Part shown: piece by piece, positions 1 to 6,474 of the stretch
Numbering within the stretch: the first letter of the stretch is position 1
Layout: the number at the start of each line of letters is the position of its first letter
Assembly: GCA_027310505.1 (NCBI GenBank)
Contig: DAIDAS010000350.1
Coordinates: 1-9,340, forward strand
Reading direction: 5' to 3'
Source of the DNA: a bacterium
GTDB taxonomy: Bacteria; Pseudomonadota; Gammaproteobacteria; Burkholderiales; Methylophilaceae
DNA length: 9,340 nt
The notes under the pieces: model-generated
Databases searched by the model: none
The model's input: only the letters and a program-made list of their open reading frames with translations
What the model was told of the DNA's origin: nothing
Translations under genes and position numbers: made by a program

Positions 1-567
1 CTGCAGGAAACCTGCCGACAAGGCAAACGCTGGATTGATGCCGGCTTGCCGCCGCTGACGCTGGCAGTCAATCTATCGTCTCATCAGTTTCTGCACAGCG
101 ACATCAACAAAATTGTATCCAGAACACTGGCCGAGACCGGATTCCCCGCCGAATATCTGGAACTGGAATTAACCGAGAGCTCCCTGATGGAACGGAAAAA
201 GGAAGCCATCCAGATTCTCAACCAGTTGCATGCGACTGGCGTGCGCATCGCCATCGATGACTTCGGTACTGGCTACTCCTCCCTGGCGTATCTCAAATCG
301 TTCCCGCTGGATGTGCTGAAGATCGACAAGAGTTTCGTCGATGACATTCCCCATCATCGCGACGATATGGAAATCACCGCCACCATCATCGCCATGGCAC
401 ATACATTGCGGTTGAAAGTACTGGCTGAAGGCGTAGAAAATAACGCTCAACTCGCATTCCTGAAATCCCAGGGGTGTGATATTTTCCAGGGATACCTCCA
501 CAGCAAACCGTTGCCAGCGGAGGAGTTCGAGAAATTGTTCCGGGAAAACCTGCAACAGCGGCCCTGA
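1..567 (+). CDS. EAL domain protein, C-terminal part (probable c-di-GMP phosphodiesterase), 5' truncated by window
   Basis: The frame is open from base 1 to the TGA at 565-567 (188 residues visible), so the gene starts upstream of the window. It matches the C-terminal two thirds of an EAL domain, which hydrolyses cyclic di-GMP to pGpG in the cytoplasm. Visible family motifs, in order (residues of the fragment), are NLSSHQF (24-30) with the metal-binding Asn, the Glu of ELTES (56-60), the DDFGTG loop (86-91), the lysine of KIDKSF (107-112), AEGVEN (142-147) and QGYLHSKP (163-170). The catalytic and metal-binding residues that should lie in this part are therefore present, which suggests an active enzyme. 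The EAL motif itself and any GGDEF, PAS or membrane sensor domains lie upstream and cannot be judged. The gene ends the plus-strand transcription unit and converges on the efflux operon. The family assignment is firm; activity and cellular role are inferred. Confidence 0.95.
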   Translation: MQETCRQGKRWIDAGLPPLTLAVNLSSHQFLHSDINKIVSRTLAETGFPAEYLELELTESSLMERKKEAIQILNQLHATGVRIAIDDFGTGYSSLAYLKSFPLDVLKIDKSFVDDIPHHRDDMEITATIIAMAHTLRLKVLAEGVENNAQLAFLKSQGCDIFQGYLHSKPLPAEEFEKLFRENLQQRP

Positions 568-604
568 GCATAAGCCAACATACTGGAGCCGGTTTCAGTT
601 GTCC

Positions 605-1825
605 CTATTGGTATCGGAGCGCTTCGATCGGGCGCAGTTTCGCCGCCTTGTGTGCAGGATAGTATCCGAAGAAGACCCCTACCGCAGTCGCTACAGCAAA
701 GCCCAGCAGGATGGAGCTCAGGGTGATCACTACCGGAGTTGGTGTGAAATGGTTGACCAGGATGGCAGCGCCTATGCCCAACGCCACGCCGACCATGCAA
801 CCCACCACGGAAATGCTCACCGCCTCCAACAGGAACTGGGTGAGAATATCGCGTCGCCTTGCACCAATCGCCATACGAATGCCGATCTCGCGGGTTCGCT
901 CGGTGACTGACACCAGCATGATGTTCATGATGCCGACCCCGCCCACTACCAGCGAAATCGAGGCTATGGCCCCCAGCAGCATGGACATCAGCTCTGCGGT
1001 CTGCGCGGCGGTCTTGGCCAATGCCGTCAGGTTGCGCACGGTGAAATCGTCGTCAGCGCCCTCCCTCAACCGGTGTCTTTGCCGCAGCAGCTCATTCATT
1101 TCTTTCTCAGCCTGCGGCATGGCGGACGCAGAAATTGCCTGCACCATGATGATGCGCACGGCATTCTGAAACTGCTGCGCGAATAGCTGGCGCTGCGCGG
1201 TTCGCAACGGCACCAGGATTGTGTCATCCTGGTCGCGACCGTCAAGTGACTGCCCTTTGCTCCCCAGCACGCCGATGACGGTAAAAGGGCTTTGCTTGAT
1301 ACGGATGGTCTTGCCAATCGGGTCTTCGTCGCCGAACAGGTTCTGTGCCACGGTGTTTCCCAGTACGGCGACACGTGTCGCCGCACGGATGTCCGAATCC
1401 GACATCCAGCCTCCCTCGGCAATTTGCCAGGCTGCAACGTCCAGATAGGTCGGAGTGACACCAGACACCGAAGTGCTCCAGTTGGCGGAACCGTGAACCA
1501 CTTGGGCCGTGCCTCCGATTACCGGGGCAGATGATCGAATGCTGGGCAACTCTGCGATGGCCTGGGCATCACCCACCGTGAGCGTAGGCGCTGCACCGCC
1601 CCCCATGCGCATGCCGCCCGATGTAGTGGAGCCGGAAACCACGATAAACAGATTGCTGCCCATGGAAGAAATGGATTCATTGACGGAATCTTTCACGCCT
1701 TGGCCGATCGCCATCATGGCGATCACCGCGCCGACCCCGATCACCATCCCCAACATGGTCAGGAAGGTGCGCATACGGTTGGCCCCCATTGCGTGCCAAG
1801 CTTCTCCAAGCATCATTCCTAGCAT
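605..1825 (-). CDS. MacB-like ABC transporter permease subunit (FtsX family), separate from its ATPase
   Basis: This 406-residue inner-membrane protein has the MacB permease layout. TM1 is near residues 19-41. A periplasmic MacB_PCD-type domain of about 230 residues follows, then an FtsX domain with three membrane segments near 281-306, 333-357 and 366-388. The stretch ERTREIGIRMAIGARR (310-325) between TM2 and TM3 is the typical FtsX-family cytoplasmic coupling segment. In MacB-type mechanotransmission pumps this subunit does not carry substrate through the membrane. It passes ATPase movement to the periplasm, which drives substrate from the periplasm through MacA and TolC. In Escherichia coli MacB the ATPase is fused to the N-terminus of this protein; here it is a separate upstream gene. 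The ATG at 1823-1825 is chosen because it overlaps the ATPase stop codon by 7 nt and has a good Shine-Dalgarno. Two further in-frame ATGs follow three and four codons later. It is last in the operon. The substrate is unknown. Confidence 0.93.
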   Translation of the reverse strand: MLGMMLGEAWHAMGANRMRTFLTMLGMVIGVGAVIAMMAIGQGVKDSVNESISSMGSNLFIVVSGSTTSGGMRMGGGAAPTLTVGDAQAIAELPSIRSSAPVIGGTAQVVHGSANWSTSVSGVTPTYLDVAAWQIAEGGWMSDSDIRAATRVAVLGNTVAQNLFGDEDPIGKTIRIKQSPFTVIGVLGSKGQSLDGRDQDDTILVPLRTAQRQLFAQQFQNAVRIIMVQAISASAMPQAEKEMNELLRQRHRLREGADDDFTVRNLTALAKTAAQTAELMSMLLGAIASISLVVGGVGIMNIMLVSVTERTREIGIRMAIGARRRDILTQFLLEAVSISVVGCMVGVALGIGAAILVNHFTPTPVVITLSSILLGFAVATAVGVFFGYYPAHKAAKLRPIEALRYQ

Positions 1826-2553
1826 GTCGCCCCCTGATGCGCCATCTCTTCTCCCGCCGCCTCGACACCACCATCGTGCACGATCCTGCCATCGACAAAG
1901 CGCACCAGCCGCTTTGCATAATGCGCGATGTCAGGCTCGTGAGTCACCAATACGATGGTGATACCCTCCTCCGTATTCAAGCGCGTAAAAATGTCCATGA
2001 TCTCGCGGCTGGTCTGGGTGTCGAGATTGCCAGTCGGCTCATCCGCCAGGATCAGGCTGGGCTTTCCGGCCAAGGCGCGAGCAATCGCAACACGCTGCTG
2101 TTGGCCGCCGGAGATATTACTGGGCAAAGACTTGCAGTATTTTCCAAGCCCCATTTCATTCAGATAGTGGCGAGCCCGCTGGAGCCGTTCCGCCTTGTCC
2201 ACACGGGCGTAGAGCAAAGGCAGGGCAACATTGGTCTCAAGATTGGCACGCGGCAGCAAATTAAAGCCCTGGAACACGAAACCAATCACCTGGTTACGCA
2301 GCTTGGCCAAGGCATCGCCATCCAGCATGCCGACGTCCGATCCCTGCAGGATATATTGACCGGAAGTCGGCACATCAAGGCAGCCCAGAATGTTCATGAA
2401 CGTGGATTTGCCAGAGCCTGACGGCCCCATAATCGCAACAAACTCGCCGCTGGCTATGTTCAGCGAAATGTCATGCAGCACCGGTACCGGCCCGGCAGCG
2501 GTTTCGTATTGTTTTTCTAAATGGCTGATCTGGATCAGCGCATCGGCTGTCAT
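1819..2553 (-). CDS. MacB-like ABC transporter ATP-binding subunit (LolD/MacB family)
   Basis: This 244-residue cytoplasmic ATPase powers the efflux complex. All ABC motifs are present: Walker A GPSGSGKST (43-51), Q-loop Gln at about 95, signature ISGGQQQRVAIARA (147-160), Walker B plus D-loop LILADEPTGNLD (167-178) and H-loop His in VTHEPD (204-209). The combination of LADEPTGNLD with the QQQR signature is characteristic of the MacB/LolD/FtsE group of exporters and mechanotransmitters. It ends soon after the nucleotide-binding domain, with no transmembrane domain, so it corresponds to the first ~240 residues of fused MacB. Its ATG overlaps the stop codon of the upstream adaptor gene by one base (TGATG), and its TAG overlaps the permease start by 7 nt, both signs of coupled translation. 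No strong Shine-Dalgarno precedes it, which fits reinitiation. LolD is an alternative by similarity, but the MacA/TolC neighbours favour a MacAB-type pump. Confidence 0.94.
   Translation of the reverse strand: MTADALIQISHLEKQYETAAGPVPVLHDISLNIASGEFVAIMGPSGSGKSTFMNILGCLDVPTSGQYILQGSDVGMLDGDALAKLRNQVIGFVFQGFNLLPRANLETNVALPLLYARVDKAERLQRARHYLNEMGLGKYCKSLPSNISGGQQQRVAIARALAGKPSLILADEPTGNLDTQTSREIMDIFTRLNTEEGITIVLVTHEPDIAHYAKRLVRFVDGRIVHDGGVEAAGEEMAHQGATC
1830..1835 (-). promoter_or_regulatory. Ribosome binding site of the permease gene
   Basis: On the minus strand AGGGGG lies 4 nt before the ATG at 1825-1823, within the last codons of the ATPase gene. It is purine-rich, well placed for anti-Shine-Dalgarno pairing, and supports the ATG at 1825 over the in-frame ATGs at 1816 and 1813. 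Confidence 0.5.
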
Positions 2554-3725
2554 CAGAAAAGTCTCATGCGAGGGCCGCTGGACGAACTTTTCTCGACCTG
2601 TGGCAACGCGTCGCCCACGATCACCTTATCACCGGGCTTGATATCCCCGGACGCGATCTCGGTGTATCGGTTATCCGTAATACCCGGTACAACTGCAACA
2701 GCAACGGGCTTGCCTGCGCGCAGCATATACAGCTTGCGGCTTGCGGACTCGCCTTTCTTGCGCTCCTGCTTGCCAGGCTGCTGGGCTTCCTGTTGTACCG
2801 GGCGATAACGCAACGCAGTATTCGGCACACGCAGCACGTTCGATTTCTCGTTGAGCACGATGCTGACATAGGCGGTCATGCCCGGAAGCAGGATCTGTTC
2901 TGGGTTTTCCACGTCCAGCACCACGTCATAAGTCACCACGTTCTGCTGGATCGTGGGATTGAGCCGCACTTCATGTACGGCTGCCTTGAATTTTCGGTTG
3001 GGGAAGGCATCCACGCTGAAATTTGCATTCTGCCCGACGCGAATCTGTCCGACATCGGCTTCGGCAAAATTGGAGTGGATCTGCATCTTGGAAAGATCCT
3101 GCGCGATCTTGAACAGTTCCGGGGTTTGGAAGCTGGCAGCGACAGTCTGACCGACATCCACCTGGCGCGCCACCACCACACCCGACACCGGCGAGCGGAT
3201 GACGGTGTAATTCAGGTTGGCGCGATCGCGGGCCAATTGGGCGCGTACCTGATCGATCTGCGCTTCGGCTGACTTTCTAGCCTGTATGGCCTGGTCGTAT
3301 TCCTGACGGGAAACAAACTCCTGCGCAAACAGGTTTTGCATCCTGGCCTCGTTGGCGCGGGCAAGGTCGAGCGAGGCTTGCATGTTTCGCACATTGGCCT
3401 CGCTCTGCCTGACAGCGGCAGAATAAATCGCATCGTCCAGTTCCAGCAGTACCTGTCCCTGCTTCACATGCTGGTTGAAGTCCGTATGCAGTTTGCGCAC
3501 TGTGCCGGAAACCTGGGTACCAACGCTCACTAAAGTCACCGGGTTCAGGGTGCCATTGGCGGATACCGTTTGCACCATGTCGCCGGTATCGGCCATTTCG
3601 GTACGGTAACCGGATTCCTTGGATGAAGGGTGGCTACGCTGGTAATAGACATAACCTCCAATAGCGACAGCGACGATCAGCAAAAACAGTGTCTTGCCAC
3701 TAAAAAGAAATTTTGGAACGTTCAT
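2553..3725 (-). CDS. MacA-like periplasmic adaptor (membrane fusion protein, HlyD/RND-MFP family)
   Basis: This 390-residue protein bridges the inner-membrane transporter and the outer-membrane channel. A single N-terminal membrane anchor spans about residues 12-28. The periplasmic part has the split lipoyl domain (first half about 66-97 ending VKQGQVLLELDD, second half about 175-206 with IRSPVSGVVVARQVDVGQTV). Between them lies an alpha-helical hairpin (about 100-172, rich in Ala, Gln, Glu and Arg) that would dock onto TolC. Beta-barrel and membrane-proximal domains follow. A charged linker QQPGKQERKKGESASRK (316-331) interrupts the membrane-proximal domain. The length is close to E. coli MacA (about 370). 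Its ATG sits in an ATGA overlap with the TolC-like stop codon, and its TGA shares one base with the ATPase start. The MacA assignment rests on architecture and the MacB neighbours; the substrate cannot be read from the sequence. Confidence 0.92.
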   Translation of the reverse strand: MNVPKFLFSGKTLFLLIVAVAIGGYVYYQRSHPSSKESGYRTEMADTGDMVQTVSANGTLNPVTLVSVGTQVSGTVRKLHTDFNQHVKQGQVLLELDDAIYSAAVRQSEANVRNMQASLDLARANEARMQNLFAQEFVSRQEYDQAIQARKSAEAQIDQVRAQLARDRANLNYTVIRSPVSGVVVARQVDVGQTVAASFQTPELFKIAQDLSKMQIHSNFAEADVGQIRVGQNANFSVDAFPNRKFKAAVHEVRLNPTIQQNVVTYDVVLDVENPEQILLPGMTAYVSIVLNEKSNVLRVPNTALRYRPVQQEAQQPGKQERKKGESASRKLYMLRAGKPVAVAVVPGITDNRYTEIASGDIKPGDKVIVGDALPQVEKSSSSGPRMRLF

Positions 3726-5125
3726 TGATGGCTTTCCGATGCAACAACGTTGATGTCGTCCAGTTGCCCGATGGCGTAAGCCAATCCCGCCCGGGCAATA
3801 TCCCAGTTGAATGTCGCCTGGATCTGTTGCGCGCGAGCACTGGCCAAGGATGACTGGGCGGTAATCACGTCAATGATATTACCTACCCCGGCCTTATAGC
3901 GCCCTAAAGCCACATCGGCGTTTTGCGTGGCGCTGGCAACAAGATCGCCACTGCTCTGGACTGATTGTGTTTCGGTCTGCAGGCTCTGATAGGCTTTCCA
4001 CACATCGAGTGCAATCTGCAAATTCAGCTGATCACGTACCGCTTGGCTGGCCTCGGCCTGCTCCTGGGCGGAACGTATCTTGTAGGTGCTGGAAAACCCG
4101 GTAAACAACGGAATGGTGACATTCAATCCGATCGCACCGCTACGCGTGGAATCGCTGAATTGCTTGTCCAGATAGCCCAGATTGGTCGTCACGGAAACGC
4201 TGGGTTTTCCAGCCGCCTTGACGGTTTGTATGTTTGCTCGCGCCGCCTTGACTTGCGCCTCAGCCGCCGCAAGATCGGGTCGGCGACGGCGCGCCTCGGC
4301 AATCAATTCGCTGACGTTGCTCTGGAACTGTGTATACGCGGGGGATGCCGCTGCCTGTTGCAGCACGAAATCACTGTCGGCATCCATGCCCATCAGACTT
4401 GCCAGCGTGCCGCGAGCGTTTTTCAGGTCGCCTTCGGCACGTATCCGGTTCAATCCTGCCTGAGAATAAGCCGTTTGTGCCTGCAGCTTGTCAGCGGGCG
4501 TCGCAACACCCGCCTTGTAGCGTGCTGTGGCAGCCTCCAGACTGGCAAGGGCGGAGCGTTCGGCCTCCCGCGTCGACTCGAGTGCTGCCTGGGTTGCATT
4601 CACCTGGTAGTAACCCTGAATGGCTGACAGAAACAGATTCTGTACCACGCTGTCCTGCGTGGCACTGGCTGCGGCAAATAGCTGTCGGGCGTTTTCCAGC
4701 GCGGCATCACGTCCGCCAAAGTCATACAACAGGTAAGCCATGCTGATGCTCCCTGACAGGCTGTTGTAAGAGACATCGACGCCCTGCCCGGAGCTCCAGT
4801 TACGTGCGGCAGCACCATTCACATTGACACTGGGCAGGAACGGCGCTTTTGCCACCCCGATCTGGGCTGCCAGGAAGCGTGCATTGGCCCACGCCTCCTG
4901 GCTTTTCGGATTACGGCACAGCGTCCGATCCACCACATCGACGATGGTAAGCGGCGCCTGAATATCCCGATCGCTGCATGCATGAAAGTTGATCGAACCG
5001 GAAGCCGAGGGAGCCAGCTTGCCGACCTCGAAAGGATCGGACCAGTCCGTAGCAAATGCCGCCGGCGCGGTTGTCAGGCAAAGGCCTAAGACGATCGCTG
5101 ATCTCAATGGGGCATGTTGCTGCAT
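3722..5125 (-). CDS. TolC-like outer membrane efflux protein
   Basis: This 467-residue outer-membrane channel would be the exit duct of the tripartite pump. A signal peptide is visible: a basic residue at 8, a hydrophobic core at about 10-22, and a likely cleavage after AFA (23-25). There is no lipobox cysteine, so it is TolC-like rather than an acylated NodT/OprM-type lipoprotein. The mature part shows the duplicated outer-membrane-efflux-protein fold. ARYKAGVATPADKLQAQTAY (201-220) in the first half corresponds to GRYKAGVGNIIDVITAQSSL (408-427) in the second. Likewise the region around KAPFLPSVNVNG (93-104) corresponds to that around KAAGKPSVSVTTN (303-315). It is first in the four-gene efflux operon and overlaps the adaptor gene by 4 nt (ATGA). 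The start at 5125 is the only ATG giving a proper signal peptide. Its Shine-Dalgarno is poor; the nearest AGG is about 20 nt upstream and fits better a short out-of-frame ORF (5139-5104). Confidence 0.94.
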   Translation of the reverse strand: MQQHAPLRSAIVLGLCLTTAPAAFATDWSDPFEVGKLAPSASGSINFHACSDRDIQAPLTIVDVVDRTLCRNPKSQEAWANARFLAAQIGVAKAPFLPSVNVNGAAARNWSSGQGVDVSYNSLSGSISMAYLLYDFGGRDAALENARQLFAAASATQDSVVQNLFLSAIQGYYQVNATQAALESTREAERSALASLEAATARYKAGVATPADKLQAQTAYSQAGLNRIRAEGDLKNARGTLASLMGMDADSDFVLQQAAASPAYTQFQSNVSELIAEARRRRPDLAAAEAQVKAARANIQTVKAAGKPSVSVTTNLGYLDKQFSDSTRSGAIGLNVTIPLFTGFSSTYKIRSAQEQAEASQAVRDQLNLQIALDVWKAYQSLQTETQSVQSSGDLVASATQNADVALGRYKAGVGNIIDVITAQSSLASARAQQIQATFNWDIARAGLAYAIGQLDDINVVASESHQ

Positions 5126-5223
5126 AACAGTTTGATCATTTAACCTAGCTTGGCAAATATGACCATGATACGGGTGAAATGTATCCCCATTGTGTCAGGC
5201 GTAATGTCAGCCCAAGGCTGCGG
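5126..5223 (-). promoter_or_regulatory. Intergenic region between cphA and the efflux operon
   Basis: This 98-bp gap is the only noncoding stretch upstream of the four efflux genes and is much larger than the other junctions on this strand, so a promoter for the operon, if separate from cphA, should lie here or in the end of cphA. No convincing -35/-10 pair is visible; the better partial matches (for example CATATT and TTAAAT as -10 candidates) have no suitable -35 at 16-18 nt. A 5-bp inverted repeat, GATAC-9 nt-GTATC (5167-5185), and a 5-bp hairpin (5208-5220) are the only structures seen. Promoter and regulation remain inferred from position. Confidence 0.35.
5208..5220 (-). terminator. Weak hairpin just after cphA stop codon
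   Basis: The sequence CAGCC-TTG-GGCTG (minus strand) forms a GC-rich 5-bp stem with a 3-nt loop, beginning 4 nt past the cphA TGA. It is not followed by a T-run, so it is not a standard intrinsic terminator. It could be an attenuating or RNA-end-stabilising structure, or chance. Confidence 0.2.
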
Positions 5224-6474
5224 TCAGGCTGTTGCGACTTTTTTCGCGATATGCTCCAGCGCTTCGTCGACCTGGTCGATCAGGATCAGGCACAAGTCGC
5301 CTGACTCCAGACGAGATAGCGCGGTATCAATGGCGTTGAATTCGCCGATAATCTCATCGACCGTATTGGCACGCCGCGCGTTCTTCAACCCTTGCTGCAG
5401 CAATGCCAGCACTTCGCCATCGGCACGACCGCGCTGACATTGATCCTGGTAAAGAATGACCGTATCGAAGGCATCGCCCAGAATTTCCGTCTGGCGGCGT
5501 ATGTCTTCATCGCGACGGTCGCCCGCGCCGCTGATCACTACCATGCGGCGCTTGGCGGGAATGTTTTCAATTGCGCTCACCAGAGCGACGATGGCGTCCG
5601 GGTTATGGCCGTAATCCGCGATCAGCGTGGCGCCCTTGTAATCGAATGTGTTGAACCGGCCGGGAGCCGTCTGCGCGTCGTTGACGAAAGTGGCAAGCCC
5701 CTGGCGAATCGTCTCCCAGTCGATGCCCAGCCCCCATGCCGCGGCAATGGAAGCCATGGCATTTTCCACCTGGAAACCGATGACACCCTGTCTGGTAATG
5801 GGAATATCCGCCAGTGGGATGCGATGCTCCACGCCCTCCCCGGCCGCGACGATATCAGCCCCGTCGCGATACACGACACGTTTGCCCTGGGCACGATGAG
5901 TTGCCATCACCGGGTGGTTGCGGTCGAACGCGAAGAACGTCACCGAACCCGGGCAGGCATCGGCCATGCGAGCTGTCATCGGGTCTGCCGCATTGAGCAC
6001 GGCCATGCCATTGGGCGAAACATTTTGCACAATCACGCGTTTCACAACGGTCAGATCTTCGACGGTACTGATGTAGTTCAGCCCCAGATGGTCGCCCATG
6101 CCGATATTAGTCACCACAGCGACATCGCAACGGTCAAAGGCCAGCCCTTCGCGCAGCACACCGCCACGTGCAGTTTCCAGCACTGCAGCATCCACGTCCG
6201 GGTGCATCAGCACGTTGCGTGCACTCTTGGGGCCACTGCAGTCTCCGGTATCAATGCGCTGACCTTCAATATAAACACCGTCCGAATTGGTCATGCCGAC
6301 GCGTTTTCCGGACAAGGTGAGCATATACGCAGTCAGGCGCACCGTCGTCGTCTTGCCATTGGTGCCGGCTACCGCAACCACGGGAATGCGGCCATCTTCA
6401 CCGCTGGCATACATGTTGGAGACAATCGCCTCACCAACCGCCCGGCCCTTGCCATAAGAGGGTTGCAAATGCAT
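5224..6474 (-). CDS. cphA: Cyanophycin synthetase CphA, C-terminal part: Mur-ligase-like module (downstream of frameshift)
   Basis: This 416-residue frame carries the second half of cyanophycin synthetase. The Mur-ligase-like module adds L-arginine to the beta-carboxylate of aspartate residues on the poly-Asp backbone, using ATP. Visible motifs are the P-loop GTNGKTT (37-43 of this ORF; 477-483 of a joined protein), LETARGG with the catalytic-type Glu, VVTNIGMGDHLG with its conserved His, then the C-terminal Mur domain with PGRFN, ADYGHNPDA and SGAGDRRDEDIR. The stop at 5224-5226 is where the family normally ends. The ATG at 6474 is only the first Met of the open frame and lies inside the sequence after the ATP-grasp domain, so it is not a natural N-terminus. 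Reading upstream past it, the frame continues as IVEANAAPGLR into the G-run at 6509-6518, where the first half of CphA is joined one base out of phase. With one G removed the protein would be 856 residues, normal for CphA. Confidence 0.9.
   Translation of the reverse strand: MHLQPSYGKGRAVGEAIVSNMYASGEDGRIPVVAVAGTNGKTTTVRLTAYMLTLSGKRVGMTNSDGVYIEGQRIDTGDCSGPKSARNVLMHPDVDAAVLETARGGVLREGLAFDRCDVAVVTNIGMGDHLGLNYISTVEDLTVVKRVIVQNVSPNGMAVLNAADPMTARMADACPGSVTFFAFDRNHPVMATHRAQGKRVVYRDGADIVAAGEGVEHRIPLADIPITRQGVIGFQVENAMASIAAAWGLGIDWETIRQGLATFVNDAQTAPGRFNTFDYKGATLIADYGHNPDAIVALVSAIENIPAKRRMVVISGAGDRRDEDIRRQTEILGDAFDTVILYQDQCQRGRADGEVLALLQQGLKNARRANTVDEIIGEFNAIDTALSRLESGDLCLILIDQVDEALEHIAKKVATA

Noticed and set aside
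1..6. Window begins exactly at CTGCAG (PstI site)
   Set aside because: It may reflect a cloned fragment boundary or chance; one site carries no biological information.
582..599. Imperfect stem ACTGGA...TTTCAGT between the convergent EAL and permease genes, considered as a bidirectional terminator
   Set aside because: The stem is only about 6 bp with a G-T pair, and there is no T-tract on either side, so it cannot be called a terminator.
1819..2553. ATPase and permease as LolD/LolC lipoprotein-releasing genes
   Set aside because: The operon includes a HlyD-type adaptor and a TolC-like channel, and the permease has the MacB periplasmic-domain layout, so a MacAB-TolC-type pump fits better.
6474..6474. 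ATG at 6474 as the true start of an independent Mur ligase gene
   Set aside because: The frame continues upstream with the conserved IVEANAAPGLR of CphA, no Shine-Dalgarno stands out, and the position is internal to the family alignment. It is the second half of a frameshifted cphA.
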